Source of the DNA: Macrosoma leucophasiata
Taxonomy: Eukaryota > Arthropoda > Insecta > Lepidoptera > Hedylidae
Direction of reading: 5' to 3'
DNA: 64,000 nucleotides
Assembly (NCBI GenBank): GCA_036365455.1
Contig: JAWQUS010000001.1
Span: 23,545,001 to 23,609,000, forward strand
Under the pieces are notes generated by a model, which saw only the letters and a program-made list of their open reading frames with translations, searched no databases and was not told the DNA's origin. Shown piece after piece: positions 33,457 through 44,765 of the stretch. The translations under genes and the position numbers were made by a program. Numbering within the stretch: position 1 is the stretch's first letter; every line of letters starts with the position of its first letter.

Positions 33457-33505
33457 ATATTATTTCGCATTAACACATGCTTGTGAAATATATTTTTATT
33501 TTCAA

Positions 33506-33917
33506 GCAAAATATTTATTGATTATTATATAAGTAGTTTTTACAACAAATTCGATAATAAATATGACACAATAGATTGAGAAATGAAAATGATGCCCAAT
33601 ACTCGTTAGTCGATTCGGAAGAGTTTTTGAAGATTTTTTGGAGTTTACTCCCTAAGAAAGTATTTATGTTATAAGGCCCAGCATGAAAATTGATCATGAG
33701 GAGTAAAATCAAATGAAACACGAAAGTTGAGTCCACTCGGTCGCACACTAGCGATCTCCTTACGCATACTGAATTAACTCCCGTCGTGCGTCGGAGCCAC
33801 AGAGCACACAGAGTACTAACACATACTGAAAGTCGGAGCTGACACCCAACTAAAGAGCCGCAGTTTCATATCCAAAGAGCCGCATGTGACTCGCGAGCCG
33901 CAGGTTGCCGACTCCTG
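33506..33917. other. Internal and right-end sequence of the hAT shell
   Basis: No transposase recognised. The 77-codon frame at 33515-33748 (minus) shows no motif. Confidence 0.4.
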
Positions 33918-34107
33918 GGCTATAGTGATGACCATGATAACAGTATGTAAAGGCGTCATGTGGTGACGACCCTATCGCCTAATGGAAGAATTCTGCACTA
34001 GAGGGGGACGATACGTTCTGCCCAACTATTTTACATCTACAGACTGTGTTATCCCATTTAAACGGAACAAGACACCTACCTCTACGACAACACTGTATTT
34101 TTACGAC

Positions 34108-34171
34108 TGCAGAAACGTTAGGTAATGCGAAAATCGCCACCGAGCATCCGTCACTAGAACTCTACCAATAA
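34108..34171 (-). mobile_element. ZL 5'-end scrap
   Basis: AACGTTAGGTAATGCG, then CATCCGTCACTAGAACTCTA: a worn ZL hairpin end. Confidence 0.5.
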
Positions 34172-35454
34172 AATTAAATTTCCAAATTCAAAAATAAACA
34201 GATGATCGAGCGTGACTGCTAAATTAACGCAAAGCGACGTGCGATGCGTGCCGCGATAAAACGTACAGCGGCGCGATCCCTTCGCGATATAGCTACGGAA
34301 CCTGTCGTAGTAAATCATAGGGCGGTTTGGGTCATTGTAATCAATTACCACCAAATTGAGTTTCTTCGAATTTTCTTTCGTATTTAAGATTTAGATAAGG
34401 ACTGGAATATTTTTTTTGGGGTTTTATTTTATGAAAAATGTGTCGCGTCCGAGTTCTGTGATCTGCCAAAATAAATGTTTAGAATAACTTAGACAATTAA
34501 TGTAAATACAGCATTGAATTTAATCTAATTAGATTTTAAAATGGGCAAAAAAAGTTATTACCTATTAAACAGAGAGTAGGTGATAAACATAATAATAATA
34601 TGTAAACTATTTTATTTGTGGTAAAGCAGCGCCATCTAGCAGCTACTCATTAAACTCGATAAACTTTTAGCATCATGGTCATTGACCATACTAGTAGTGC
34701 CATCTGGGTATTTATCTGAGAACTTTCACGATACAATCGAAGCCTTCCATTGATTAGATGTCTGTGTCTGAGAATTAGTTAATAATTTGAACTACTCATG
34801 TTGTTCTTCAACTGGCCTGAATTGAAAAAAGTATATTTATCTTCTTATTAATTAATTGAAAACAAATCAAATCACCTACGCTAGAAATAAGCAAGTTTAA
34901 TTTTGTGGCCATTGACCATTTGATCAGCGACATCTATGTATCGTAAGTATTACAATCAATAAATTCTATGTTCACAGTATTGAAAAACAATACATCAAAT
35001 CAAAGATTTGATGTATTCACGTGAAGAGAAATATAAAAATAATTTATTATACAAGAACTGAACACAAGTATGAAATAAATTCCAGAAATTTCATGTATCA
35101 CCATTAGTAATTGTCTGACATCACCAAGAGATGTCACTAGTGGTCTAAGTGCCGCCATTTTGGTGTACTTAAGCGGGCAGAGTTGACCGCGTTATTTATC
35201 GCGCCATTACCGCGCACACCCTTAAATCATCACGTGACGCCCTAGCTTGTACGTGGCCTAATGAATGGTGGGATGCCGCTGAAACTTTTTTTTCTTTATG
35301 AAATTGTTCGGAGAGCACTTAGCAGGGAAATCTATTAGACGGCAGGAATAAAAATGAAGAGTGTTTTGTTCTACGCCATGTGCGGATATTTTATAGCCTT
35401 TTTTGGTTTGCTGGGACTGATTTAAAAGTTTTACGTTTATGTGTAACTGTATCA
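34172..35454. other. Stretch without recognised gene
   Basis: Contains a small hairpin (ATACATCAAATC/GATTTGATGTAT, about 34991-35018) and two CATTGACCAT occurrences (34681, 34912) next to GCCATCT/GACATCT motifs, possibly worn repeats. No reading frame with a motif. Confidence 0.35.
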
Positions 35455-35800
35455 GTAATCTGGTGGTAGCGGGCCGTTACTGCTACGCTGAGGTGTTGGC
35501 TTCGAATGGAAAAATCCACTACTATTACGCTGGAGGTCCTGGGTTCGATTCCTGGGTCGGGGGATATTAGAGATAACGGTCTAAAATCCTTTATCTCTGC
35601 TTCTATTGGGATTTTTCCATTTTCTGGAAGTTTCCCAGTACCTCGGAGTTTGGTAATGTGCCCGGAGATGGCAACAGGTTCGCCACCTGTTACAGGGGCC
35701 AAAACGTAGCCGGCGAGTCGTGGGTGTTTGCATGTATGATTAAATTCATGCATTTACCTCTGCCTACCCCTTCGGGGATTACAGGCGTGAAGTTACGCGG
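35455..35800 (+). mobile_element. SINE-2: tRNA-derived SINE
   Basis: GGGTTCGATTCCTGGGTCGG at 35531 is a pol III B box, preceded by a tRNA-like head. The body reads TATTGGGATTTTTCCATTTT, GTGCCCGGAGATGGCAACAG, and the 3' end GCCTACCCCTTCGGGGATTA. Other copies or parts: 55437-55610, 56590-56765, 60305-60400 and worn pieces at 895-1250. Confidence 0.8.
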
Positions 35801-35949
35801 AAATGTCTTAGCGCCATCCCCGGAGTTTGATAATGTGTCCGGGGATAGAAAGAAAGAATTGCAAAGAAGAAAGAAAGAAAAGATCTCTCCGCATATTAAT
35901 CACTCCAGCCGAATGATGTTTACTGCTGTCAGACAAAGCTTACAAGTTT

Positions 35950-36045
35950 AAGCGCCACTGATAGAGGACGAGTTGGAACACCGCGCGGTTTTAGTGAGTC
36001 GAGTCTCACACAATCTAAAAAGAAAAAAAGAAAAAAAGAAAAGAA
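35950..36045 (+). repeat. LINE 3'-end fragment related to 17326-17915
   Basis: GGAACACCGCGCGGTTTTAG and GAGTCGAGTCTCACAC match the end of the GC-rich element at 17326 in the opposite orientation, followed by an AAAG-rich tail. Confidence 0.55.
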
Positions 36046-36199
36046 GAAAAGAAAACATTTATTTGGACAGCACAGAGACATGACGATACAAATTGCCAGA
36101 CGATTGGGGTACAATTAAACAAAAAGCAAAAAGCAAAAACAATAACAATTAAAAAAGAAAAAAAAAAGAGATTAAGTCTCACGGCTGGTCCAAATGGGA

Positions 36200-36262
36200 G
36201 CCCAGATCAGCTTCATGTCAAGTCGATCACATCAATCGACTTGACGCTGATTTTCATCTGGG
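36200..36262. repeat. Imperfect hairpin, about 28-bp arms
   Basis: CAAGTCGAT and ATCGACTTG flank a six-base loop at 36228-36233; outer arms CCCAGAT/ATCTGGG with one short gap. A small MITE end or a decayed inverted repeat. Confidence 0.7.
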
Positions 36263-36299
36263 ACCCTGGTGTTTCACGGATGTCAAGCAGATCAAACAA

Positions 36300-37227
36300 A
36301 TTAAATTAATAAAATTAATAATTAAACAAATTAAATAATAATGGTTAATAATATATACTTACACATTTTGTCAGGACAAATAATATAGCATATTTACGAT
36401 AATTATACATATATTCTTATTATACCATACATAAAAATAAATGTTTACAATGAATATTTTTTACAGTATATACTTATATTACGTATATATACCGATAATG
36501 TTAAAATATAGTAAACATATTATTATACATATCATAACGTACCGAGTATAATAATAATAAATATTAAATTCATGACGACATAGCGTGGTGCGTCGGTACA
36601 ATGATAAGAGTGGGAGGCTCGATAAAACTCTATAATCTGCCGTCTATTCACCAAGACGACAGGTTCCCAGGATGGATTTTCCCGTATAAAAAGTATAAGC
36701 TAATACGCCGTGCCTATGCCCTTGAGTCCAGCATTAGACGTCTACCACCTGTAATATGATTTCATGTAGTTTCATATCTGGTGTCAAGAACGGGATATCT
36801 GGCGCTGCACACTCTACCCACTTCGTAAGGGACTTAGTTTCTTCACGGCAAGTTCTATAGGGTGTACCATGCATGTATATTCATACACCTCCGGTAAAAT
36901 AACAAGTATCTATCAATTAAAAATCGAGTTGCTGACATCTCTAATACCTGCTATAACCTCTACTTTCTACTCAGTTGATGTCTACGAACCACAATAGTCT
37001 CAATAATGAATACAGTTTTAATTTACGACAGTCCGCAACTTGGAGCTTGTCCGATAGGTGTATAAGTTCACGATTGTTCGCCTATCTGCGTACCGATCTC
37101 TCATAATCTTATCTGTATGCCTTAGTTTAATTGGATCATACAACTTTGGTTTGTTTGTTGATATCGTTTGAATTGTATGTGGATGGGATGGGATGATATG
37201 TGGGATGCTTTCATTGTAATAGGCTTT
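36300..37227. other. AT-rich stretch with two old scraps
   Basis: A worn ZL 5' end (about 36690-36755, minus) and a worn LINE-A end (about 36786-36835, GGGATATCTGGCGCT). A GGGATGGGATGATATGTGGGATG run at about 37183. Nothing else seen. Confidence 0.4.
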
Positions 37228-37420
37228 ACTGGTGGTTGAGTTCTAGTTTGAACTCGAGGGCGTAGGCACCACCGCGTTACCTAGTCTATCTGTCGCCAAA
37301 TGGTAGTGTTCAGCACTATCGTATCCCGGTTAGATGGTAATGTAATAAGGGCCCGTCACAATCACAGAGATATAACAACTAAACTCAGGGCTGGCGCCAC
37401 ATCTGCATTTTGGTTTCTGG
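37228..37420 (+). mobile_element. ZL variant (subfamily 2), 3' truncated
   Basis: ACTGGTGGTTGAGTTCTAGT, then the TCTATCTGTCGCCAAATGGT and CCGGTTAGATGGTAATG forms that mark a second subfamily also seen at 38289, 38717 and 39898. Confidence 0.8.
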
Positions 37421-38288
37421 TCGGTGAACTAGGTTTTACCGTGACCGACCCGTGGTACAACTGCGATGACCAACTGGTTGTACTACGGTGAAGTAAAGTT
37501 ACCGATAGTTCAACTGGTTGTTCTGTGGATATCAAAAACAACAAAAGAGACTTGGATACCTACACCTACAAATGTCATAATGACAAGTTGTACATATGAT
37601 AAATGCATTTGGCATTATCTATCTACTCCATTGATATACAAATGATCTACTCGTGTCTTTTAACAGTTTTTAAGGGGGCGTGACCTATACGAGTAAAGGG
37701 CTATTAAGTTATTAATAGTTAGATATTCTAAGTCCCTTACCATATTACGCAAACCCTTCATTATATTTTTAATCAAAAAGATTGTAAAATTAATTGCCAG
37801 ATTCAATAGTTTCACCAAGTTAAATAACTATGGTTTATGTCTGATTTTATTTGTTGAATACAATGCGAAACGAAATAACTAGTCTGAATAAAATAAGAAT
37901 ACATTTAGAATTTACTGCAAAAAGTGTATAAAATATCAAAATTAATTCAGACAGCCAGTAGGAGTATCGCCATTTATCCTTGATTTTAAACACAGACGGC
38001 ACTGAAAACCCTTTAAAAGCATAAAATAGGTCGTAAATTAGAATCAAACACCAAACCACTCCTTTGAGATGATATATAAAATGACAAACGCAAAAATATT
38101 TCCCAACAAAGCGCATATATTACGAACATTATCGCGTCTTTGGCCCAACAAAAGGTTGAAAAGTCGCGTTTTGCACGTATCGCTTTATCGCCCGGTCTGT
38201 TCAAGCCCTTACGTTGAGGGAGAATTACGTTCTCGTTTGAGTTACAAGCGGAAAGCGGGGTCGATAGGCGGGCTGATGTAGAGAACTT
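37421..38288. other. Stretch without recognised feature
   Basis: Two GTTCAACTGG/CCAACTGGTTG pieces at about 37455-37520 may be local repeats. Overlapping open frames at 37847-38281 on both strands show no motif. Confidence 0.35.
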
Positions 38289-38555
38289 ATTGGTGGTAGA
38301 ATTCCAGTGTAGAGACTCTAGGAGGTAAGTACCACCGTATGACCTAATCTATCCGCCGCCAAATGGTAGTGTTCCGGGCTATCGTGTTCCGGTTAGATAG
38401 TAGTGTATGGCCCCGTGATAACTATCACAGAGATACAACATTGCGTTTGCGTTTTGACTTCTGGTTTTTGATAACTGCAGCCTATTGACATTGTAGATGT
38501 CAGTTATCTTTAACATCCATGTGTTCGTCCTACTTTATCATAATTTCATAAAAAA
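38289..38555 (+). mobile_element. ZL variant (subfamily 2)
   Basis: TTGGTGGTAGAATTCCAGTG start, ATCCGCCGCCAAATGGTAG, GTTCCGGTTAGATAG, A-rich end. A small duplication of TGACATT/GATGTCAG sits near 38490. Confidence 0.8.
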
Positions 38556-38716
38556 AAATATTTTCTCGTGAGTTATCGATACGTCGCCATTTCTGATGTT
38601 TAAACTCATTATGCTTCCATGCTGAAAATAATATTCATCGCCACCTAACCACGATAGCAATGTACCAAACAACACATACACTAGCATTGTGTGTGCCTAC
38701 CCCCTCACTCTCGATT

Positions 38717-38949
38717 TTTTTAATGTAAGGAAAATGAAATCAAGTATGCAGTTGATGCAGATGTTAAGTGATAACTGCAGCCTATAGATATCTACACAAA
38801 AGTCAAATGCAGATGCGTTGCCGTGCTTGAGACCTTAGTTGCTATGTCTCTGTGATATTTATTACGGGGCCATACATTACCATCTAACTGGAACACGATG
38901 AACACTACCATTTAGCGGCAAAAAGTTTAGATAACCCTCACATTTATAT

Positions 38950-38990
<41 letters not shown>

Positions 38991-39060
38991 TATATATCAC
39001 ATGATACAACCTCTAACCCGTTTACACCCTCGAGCTCCTACTCTTGCAACTACCACCAGT
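38717..39060 (-). mobile_element. ZL variant (subfamily 2) with an (AT)n expansion inside
   Basis: Minus-strand copy ending at the 5' terminus 39060. Between the GCCGCTAAATGGTAG block and the hairpin region it is split by an AT/CATAT microsatellite at 38950-39002. Confidence 0.8.
38953..38988. repeat. (AT)n microsatellite
   Basis: About 18 TA/AT units inside a ZL copy, with CATATATATCACAT edges. Confidence 0.9.
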
Positions 39061-39897
39061 AAAAATATATCCTTATTTCTGCTTTAAAGCTCCCTTGAAA
39101 CTCATCTTCGAATGAAAATATTTAACTTAACAGCTTAATGTAACAACTTATAAAATCGCTGCCCGCTTACACCACACACCAAACATTTACTTTGGAGGGA
39201 GAATTATCAGGAGTCGTTCAAATGATTTATGTACACAATTATTGGGTTATTCAGCCACGGTGTTTTGCGATCCGATCCCGTTCCGATAGAAGTTGAGACA
39301 ATGAGCTTTAATTTAATGATGTTTGAGGCACCATACATACACACCTGTATAGTTTTAGATTGAATCAATACGTCATTTTGTTCCCAATTCTGGAAAATAT
39401 TGTGTGAGTGTAATTTATTTATATTAATATATAAAAGAGCCGCAGAGAGTAGGTAACGTGTGTAACGCAATATTATTTTTACTTTTACCGATTATTAAAG
39501 AAATATTTTTTTAGGTCTTCGCGAGCGATACTGATTGAAATAAAACTAGTTTTCGGATTAATCTCGCGTATATTAGACTAAAATTATTATTTAAAATTAT
39601 ATTACTTACCTAGCCAAAACTCAGTCGATCAGACAGAAAACCTACCTACTTCCAATATCAAACATATGCCTAGAAAGCCTTTTTTACCTTTTAGATATTT
39701 TTGGAAAAAAGTCCTTTTTTTGTGAACTTACTTTAATGCCTGCCTGTGGGATTACCTACTAACGCCGGTTGCGTGGTTTCATCCTCTGACAGCGAGTTCG
39801 GATCCCGACATAAATAGGCCTGAAAACAACTCGAAGTAAACACATAATATAATAGTTGTAATATTGTAGTTTAAGCAATAACACATTATTTTATGGA
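39061..39897. other. Stretch without recognised gene
   Basis: A possible worn tRNA-type B box (AGCGAGTTCGGATCCC) at about 39799. No other feature seen. Confidence 0.35.
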
Positions 39898-40176
39898 AAA
39901 ACAAACAAAAAACCATGCACAATGCAGCTCACATTGATGCTAAGTGATGACTGCAGCCTATAGACATCTACACATAAACCAGAGGTCAAAATACAGATGC
40001 GTTGCCACCCGTAACACCTAACGCATCGTGTCCCTGTGATAGTTATTACGGGTCCATACATTACTATCTAACCGGAACACGATAGTGCCAAACACTACCA
40101 TTTAGCGGCAGATAAGTTAGGTAATGTGGTGGTGCCTACGCCCTCGAGCTGCTACACTTGGAACTATACCACCAGT
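39898..40176 (-). mobile_element. ZL variant (subfamily 2)
   Basis: Minus-strand copy; CATTACTATCTAACCGGAAC and GATAAGTTAGGTAATGTGG forms agree with subfamily 2. Hairpin is degraded. Confidence 0.85.
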
Positions 40177-40273
40177 AATGCGAGTGAATTGAAAGAAATT
40201 GTAGAATGGGAAGAAAATCATTCGTTCTCAAATAATAATCATCATCTGCATCTTGACCGTTGGTTTATGTATT

Positions 40274-40562
40274 TTTTTTTTTTAATGTTTTAAAAGTGGC
40301 AAACAAGCATACAGTTCACATTGATGTTAAGTGATGACTGCAGCCTATAGACACCCACACAATGACCAGAGGTAAAAATGCAGATGCGTTACCACTCCTA
40401 AGGCCTAAGGTGTTATGCCTCTGTGCCGGAAATTACAGGGCCGTACATTACCACCTGACCGGAACACGATAGTGCTGAACACTACCATTTAGCGGCAAGT
40501 ATATTAGGTAATGCGGTGGTGCCTACGCCCGCGAGCTCCGTCACTGGAGCTCTACCACCAGT
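40274..40562 (-). mobile_element. ZL copy next to the 206-bp array
   Basis: A complete minus-strand ZL copy of the common subfamily. Its 5' end (right side) runs without break into the tandem array, so it is the likely seed. Confidence 0.92.
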
Positions 40563-41566
40563 AAATATATATCTAAAGGCTGTAGTCGTCAGTTACCATG
40601 TATTTGAACTGCATAAGTGTTTGCCACCCTCATTCAAATAACAGGGCCGTACATTACCACCTGACCGGAACGCGATAGTGCTGAACACTACCATTTAGCG
40701 GCAAGTATATTAGGTAATGCGGTGGTGCCTACGCCCGCGAGCTCCGTCACTGGAGCTCTACCACCAGTAAATATATATCTAAAGGCTGTAGTCGTCAGTT
40801 ACCATGTATTTCAACTACATAAGTGTTTGCCACCCTCATTCAAATAACAGGGCCGTACATTACCACCTGACCGGAACACGATAGTGCTGAACACTACCAT
40901 TTAGCGGCAAGTATATTAGGTAATGCGGTAGTGCCTACGCCCGCGAGCTCCGTCACTGGAGCTCTACCACCAGTAAATATATATCTAAAGGCTGTAGTCG
41001 TCAGTTACCATGTATTTCAACTACATAAGTGTTTGCCACCCTCATTCAAATAACAGGGCCGTACATTACCACCTGACCGGAACACGATAGTGCTGAACAC
41101 TACCATTTAGCGGCAAGTATATTAGGTAATGCGGTGGTGCCTACGCCCGCGAGCTCCGTCACTGAAGCTCTACCACCAGTAAATATATATCTAAAGGCTG
41201 TAGTCGTCAGTTACCATGTATTTCAACTACATAAGTGTTTGCCACCCTCATTCAAATAACAGGGCCGTACATTACCACCTGACCGGAACACGATAGTGCT
41301 GAACACTACCATTTAGCGGCAAGTATATTAGGTAATGCGGTGGTGCCTACGCCCGCGAGCTCCGTCACTGGAGCTCTACCACCAGTAAATATATATCTAA
41401 AGGCTGTAGTCGTCAGTTACCATGTATTTCAACTACATAAGTGTTTGCCACCCTCATTTAAATAACAGGGCCGTACATTACCACCTGACCGGAACACGAT
41501 AGTGCTGAACACTACCATTTAGCGGCAAGTATATTAGGTAATGCGGTGGTGCCTACGCCACCAGTA
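40563..41566 (-). repeat. 206-bp tandem array built from ZL pieces, five units
   Basis: The GTAAATATATATC start of the unit recurs at 40561, 40767, 40973, 41179 and 41385, an exact 206-bp period; the last unit is 27 bp short (the hairpin is lost) and ends at about 41566. Each unit joins a plus-oriented diverged ZL 3' part (AAAGGCTGTAGTCGTCAGTT...TTTGCCACCCTCATTCAAAT) to a minus-oriented ZL 5' part (GGGCCGTACATTACCACC...CTCTACCACCA). Units differ by only a few bases; unit 1 has GAACGCGATAG and GAACTGCATAAG where the others have GAACACGATAG and CAACTACATAAG. Confidence 0.95.
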
Positions 41567-41727
41567 AAAGTCTTTCGGTTGAGGTCATGATGATGATTGA
41601 TTTATCGGGACATTTAGCGTCCCGATCAGGTCTTAATCGGGACGTGTCCCCAGAGCCCTGAAAATCGGGACGTCCCGCGCAAATTAGGACATCTGGCAAC
41701 ATTAGGTACTAACAATTCTCCATAGAA

Positions 41728-42090
41728 GCGCGCATAGCCCAGCGGCTGGTGTAGATCGTAAGCGATCTGCTCGGTTAAGCACTACGGGCACGGTCGGGTA
41801 GTGTGATGGGTGACCGCTAGTGGCAAATTAAATGCGCGTTTCCGTGCTTCGGAGGGCACGTTAAGCCGTCGGTCCCGGTTGCTATCGATGGATAGCAGTC
41901 GTTAAACCTGTCGGAGGCCTTATGGGTGGTTTGAAAACATCCGACAGTGGGTTGGCCACTAACCCACCCACCTCCACCAATCCGCATTGGAGCAGCGTGG
42001 TGGAGTAAGCTCCAGGCCTCCCCCCAACAAGGGGAGAGACTCGTGCCCAGCAGTGGGACGTATAATGGGTTGCCATTATTATTATATTAT
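41728..42090 (+). mobile_element. SINE-1 copy, best preserved
   Basis: GCATAGCCCAGCGGCTGGTG head with A-box-like TAGCCCAGCGG, then GGGTGACCGCTAGTGGC, GGAGGGCACGTTAAGCCGTC, GGTTGGCCACTAACCC, and CTCGTGCCCAGCAGTGGGAC plus a (TTA)n tail at the end. Confidence 0.75.
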
Positions 42091-43017
42091 TAATTCTCCG
42101 GATTCAAACATAAAATTCATTGGATTATCCCGGCTCTCATACATCAAAAGAGAAAACATTAAAACTTTTGAAGTTGCACTCATAGTTGTGACACATTGCA
42201 CCGATGCATAACAAAAATCCATAATCACGAGGGACCTAACGATATCTATCACTGTCCAGATCTCTAACCGAGCTATGAATCCCAGAACTACAACACAATT
42301 TTGACATATCATTGATCTATACCACCGGGGATCGAGTCAACACCTAGCCACATCCCTTAGGACGTCAAACGAAAACTGTATTACCCTTGAAACAAAATAT
42401 CAACTGCAATCTCTCAAAACTCCTCATTCACTGCTCCTGTGATGCGCGATTTGAAATCAGGTTGCGGTGGCAACGAGAAATGTATATCAAATAAATCGAT
42501 TTCGATGCTAGTTGTAATCTAAAATCGAGGTGTGATAATAGTTCATAGGTGAAAGAAGCTATCTTTTAAAACTTGCACGTGTCAAAATGGACTTTAACAG
42601 CTACTGATAAAGTGTAATTCATCTTGGGTTTTAGGATAGTAGCTACTACATTTTGAGCGTTAAAAGCGGGGATATTTTGAGAGACAGGTCCTATCAACTG
42701 TTGACAGCTATATATTGTCGTATTTTATTCCGAAGGTAGCTCTGGAGTAGGTGTATGAAATTGTCTCGGATGGTTTCAGGTGGGAAAGCGTTAACGGTAG
42801 CAAATGTTTACAATCTGTCGAACGTCACGTGAAAACGAGTGAGGATAAAATATGATGTCGGTATGTAAATAAATGCGAAACACCTTTGGTTTGTTTTTTG
42901 TATGTGTACAGGGTGACAGTATGACTTGGCCTATCACATGTTTTCGGTATATCGTTGATTTCGGGGACACCCTGTATATGTTATCTGATCACCAGTCCAC
43001 ATGTTTTATGCCAAGAT
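42091..43017. other. Stretch without recognised gene; one possible small MITE
   Basis: TACAGGGTGACAGTATG at about 42908 and GGGGACACCCTGTATA at about 42963 could be the ends of a tiny inverted-repeat element of some 70 bp. The rest shows nothing. Confidence 0.3.
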
Positions 43018-43070
43018 GCGGCAAACAAGCATAAAGTTTACATCAATGGTAAATAATACTATAGATCCAT
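43018..43070 (-). mobile_element. ZL 3'-end scrap
   Basis: GCGGCAAACAAGCATAAAGT, then ACATCAATGGTAAATAA: ZL tail end, worn. Confidence 0.5.
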
Positions 43071-43299
43071 ATGAAAACAGAGATTTCAATGTACACCTAC
43101 GATCTACGGATATTGATTGATTGTACTAAGATCTACGGATATTGCGTGCGTGTACACTCATCCCTAATATGTATGTCAAATCAAATAAAAGCGGTTGAGG
43201 CTATGAAAACCCCTGAAAGACTTTTCCCCCATTTTTTCAAAAAAATCCGAACATACTCGTAGTTCTGAATTCATCACAATAAAAAAGATAATACTTAGT

Positions 43300-43345
43300 C
43301 CTCGACCTGGGAATCGAACCAGGGACCTACTACCTGTGGGTAAGC
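43300..43345 (-). repeat. tRNA-like scrap with B box
   Basis: The minus strand reads CCCTGGTTCGATTCCCAGG, a good pol III B box with a T-arm stem. No full cloverleaf is present, so it is likely the rest of a tRNA-derived SINE. Confidence 0.45.
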
Positions 43346-43514
43346 CATTTTATCAGAATGAAGAAATTGAGTTTTAAATATTTTTTGAGTATCAACTGCA
43401 GTAGGTATATAGTCGCCTTTGTTTCTGAAACTAACTATTGTGCATTATATATGACAAAAATAATAAAAAAAATCAATCGTTTGACAGTTCCTTACAGACT
43501 ACAACATTCCTATC

Positions 43515-44036
43515 GGGTTCCTTCCTACTATATGTTTACTCGAAAAATCTTTGGCCGTCAACTATACATCGAAGACTTCATTGTGCGATGCTTTATTTCG
43601 CCGAAGCTTCATTGCTCGATGTACGTTTGATCGAAAACGATTCACCGAAATCTTGTTTCGTCGATGCTTATTTGGTCGAAGGTTTTTTACTCCGAATTTG
43701 TTTCCTCGAATGTATGGTTGGCTTTTACGGAAAGGTATTTTGGCTTAAAACTAAAATTCCATATAATGCAGTACAGATCACAGTCATGCATGCTGGACAG
43801 TAAGAAAAGAAAAAGAACATCGACCAAAGAAGTATCGAGGATTCCATAGTTTTCGCCAAAACAAGACATCGTTCAAAAAAGCTTCGAAGTAAAATTTTCA
43901 ATGAAATATAGGATCGGGCAAACTTCAATTTATAAATTTTCGGAAAACAATAGCATCGCACAATGAAGTCTTCGGTGTATAGTTGTCGGCCGATGAGTTT
44001 TCGATGAAACGTATTTCGCAGTAAAGTAGGGAACCC
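43515..44036. mobile_element. 522-bp inverted-repeat element with 9-bp target duplication
   Basis: ATTCCTATC at 43506-43514 and 44037-44045 is an exact duplication. Ends GGGTTCC and GGAACCC begin inverted repeats of about 90 bp, including the shared GAAGACTTCATTGTGCGATG block (plus 43571, minus near 43958). A 9-bp TSD with long TIRs fits a Mutator-like MITE. The interior has many TCGA/TCGAA motifs at short spacing. The open frames here (43358-43961) run through the element and are not genes. Confidence 0.88.
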
Positions 44037-44045
44037 ATTCCTATC

Positions 44046-44514
44046 ACCTATTTATGTCTTAGGTTTCATCCTATGATTGAAGATGAAACACACCTGGAGA
44101 TTTCCAAACCATCACGGCTTTTTTAAATTTAAAACAGAATAGGGTGTCATAAAAAATGGTATTGACATAAAAACGCGCAATAAATAATACAGACTTATCA
44201 GATTGGTCGGAGTACGTTACGAATAATTCGTTCGTATTTTTTTGTATGTAATCCGAAATAATAATTAATAATAATATGAAATAAATCAATAAAAGAATGG
44301 AAACATTTCAGAACTGGCTTTGGTTGAATGATTTGTAGTAAGGCGAGCATTCTGTGCCGTCTGTTGCGATACTGACGTCATGTTGAGACGATTTGATACT
44401 TTAAATTTTTAGAAGTTTAAAGATGTTCCCATAATAGGAAAACCGGTATCCCTTACTACCCTCAAAATGATTTTCTAATCCACCATTGGAAGCTCTTTTT
44501 TCATTAGGTATATA
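44046..44514. other. AT-rich stretch without recognised feature
   Basis: No gene or repeat seen. Confidence 0.35.
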
Positions 44515-44762
44515 TATATATTAAAATCAATTGCTGTTCGTTAGTCTCGCTAAAACTCGAGAACGACTGGACCGATTTGGCTAATTTTGGTTTTGAATGA
44601 TTTTTGAAAGTCCAAGGTTTAAAAGGTAAGAAAATATGAAGATATTGAAGGGAAATAGTAAAAACTACAATTTCATTATCCCATACAAATAGTAAGTATA
44701 TCAAACCTTTGACACATTATTTCATTCTGAGGCAATACGAACTTTGCCGGGACAGCTAGTTA
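44515..44762 (+). repeat. TTGCTGTTCGTTAGTCTCGC repeat, copy 2
   Basis: Same order of blocks as 21895-22145, ending GAACTTTGCCGGGACAGCTA. Begins next to a (TA)n run. Confidence 0.65.
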
Positions 44763-44765
44763 GGT

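Larger units (their letters stand above)
31155..33917. mobile_element. hAT transposon shell with exact 8-bp target duplication
   Basis: Left end CAGGGGTCGGCAACCTCTTG and right end GCAGGTTGCCGACTCCTG are inverted repeats of the hAT type. GGCTATAG at 31147-31154 and 33918-33925 is the 8-bp duplication. AGAGCC motifs near both ends (for example GAGCCGCATGTGACTCGCGA at about 33877) are frequent in this type of hAT. No transposase is seen; most of the 2763 bp is younger nested insertions. Confidence 0.92.
30870..33980 (+). repeat. Family X copy interrupted by a hAT transposon
   Basis: Family X sequence runs from 30870 to 31154 and resumes at 33918. The junction target GGCTATAG is duplicated by the hAT insertion. 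Removal of 31155-33925 restores one continuous stretch ending in GTGATGACCATGATAAC. Confidence 0.65.

Noticed and set aside
40563..41566. CRISPR-like array because of regular period
   Set aside because: Units are 206-bp nearly identical copies without short repeats and variable spacers, and the units are made of ZL retroposon sequence.
43358..43961. Several overlapping open frames of 60-121 codons
   Set aside because: They run through an inverted-repeat MITE in four frames, which is explained by its TCGAA-rich composition.
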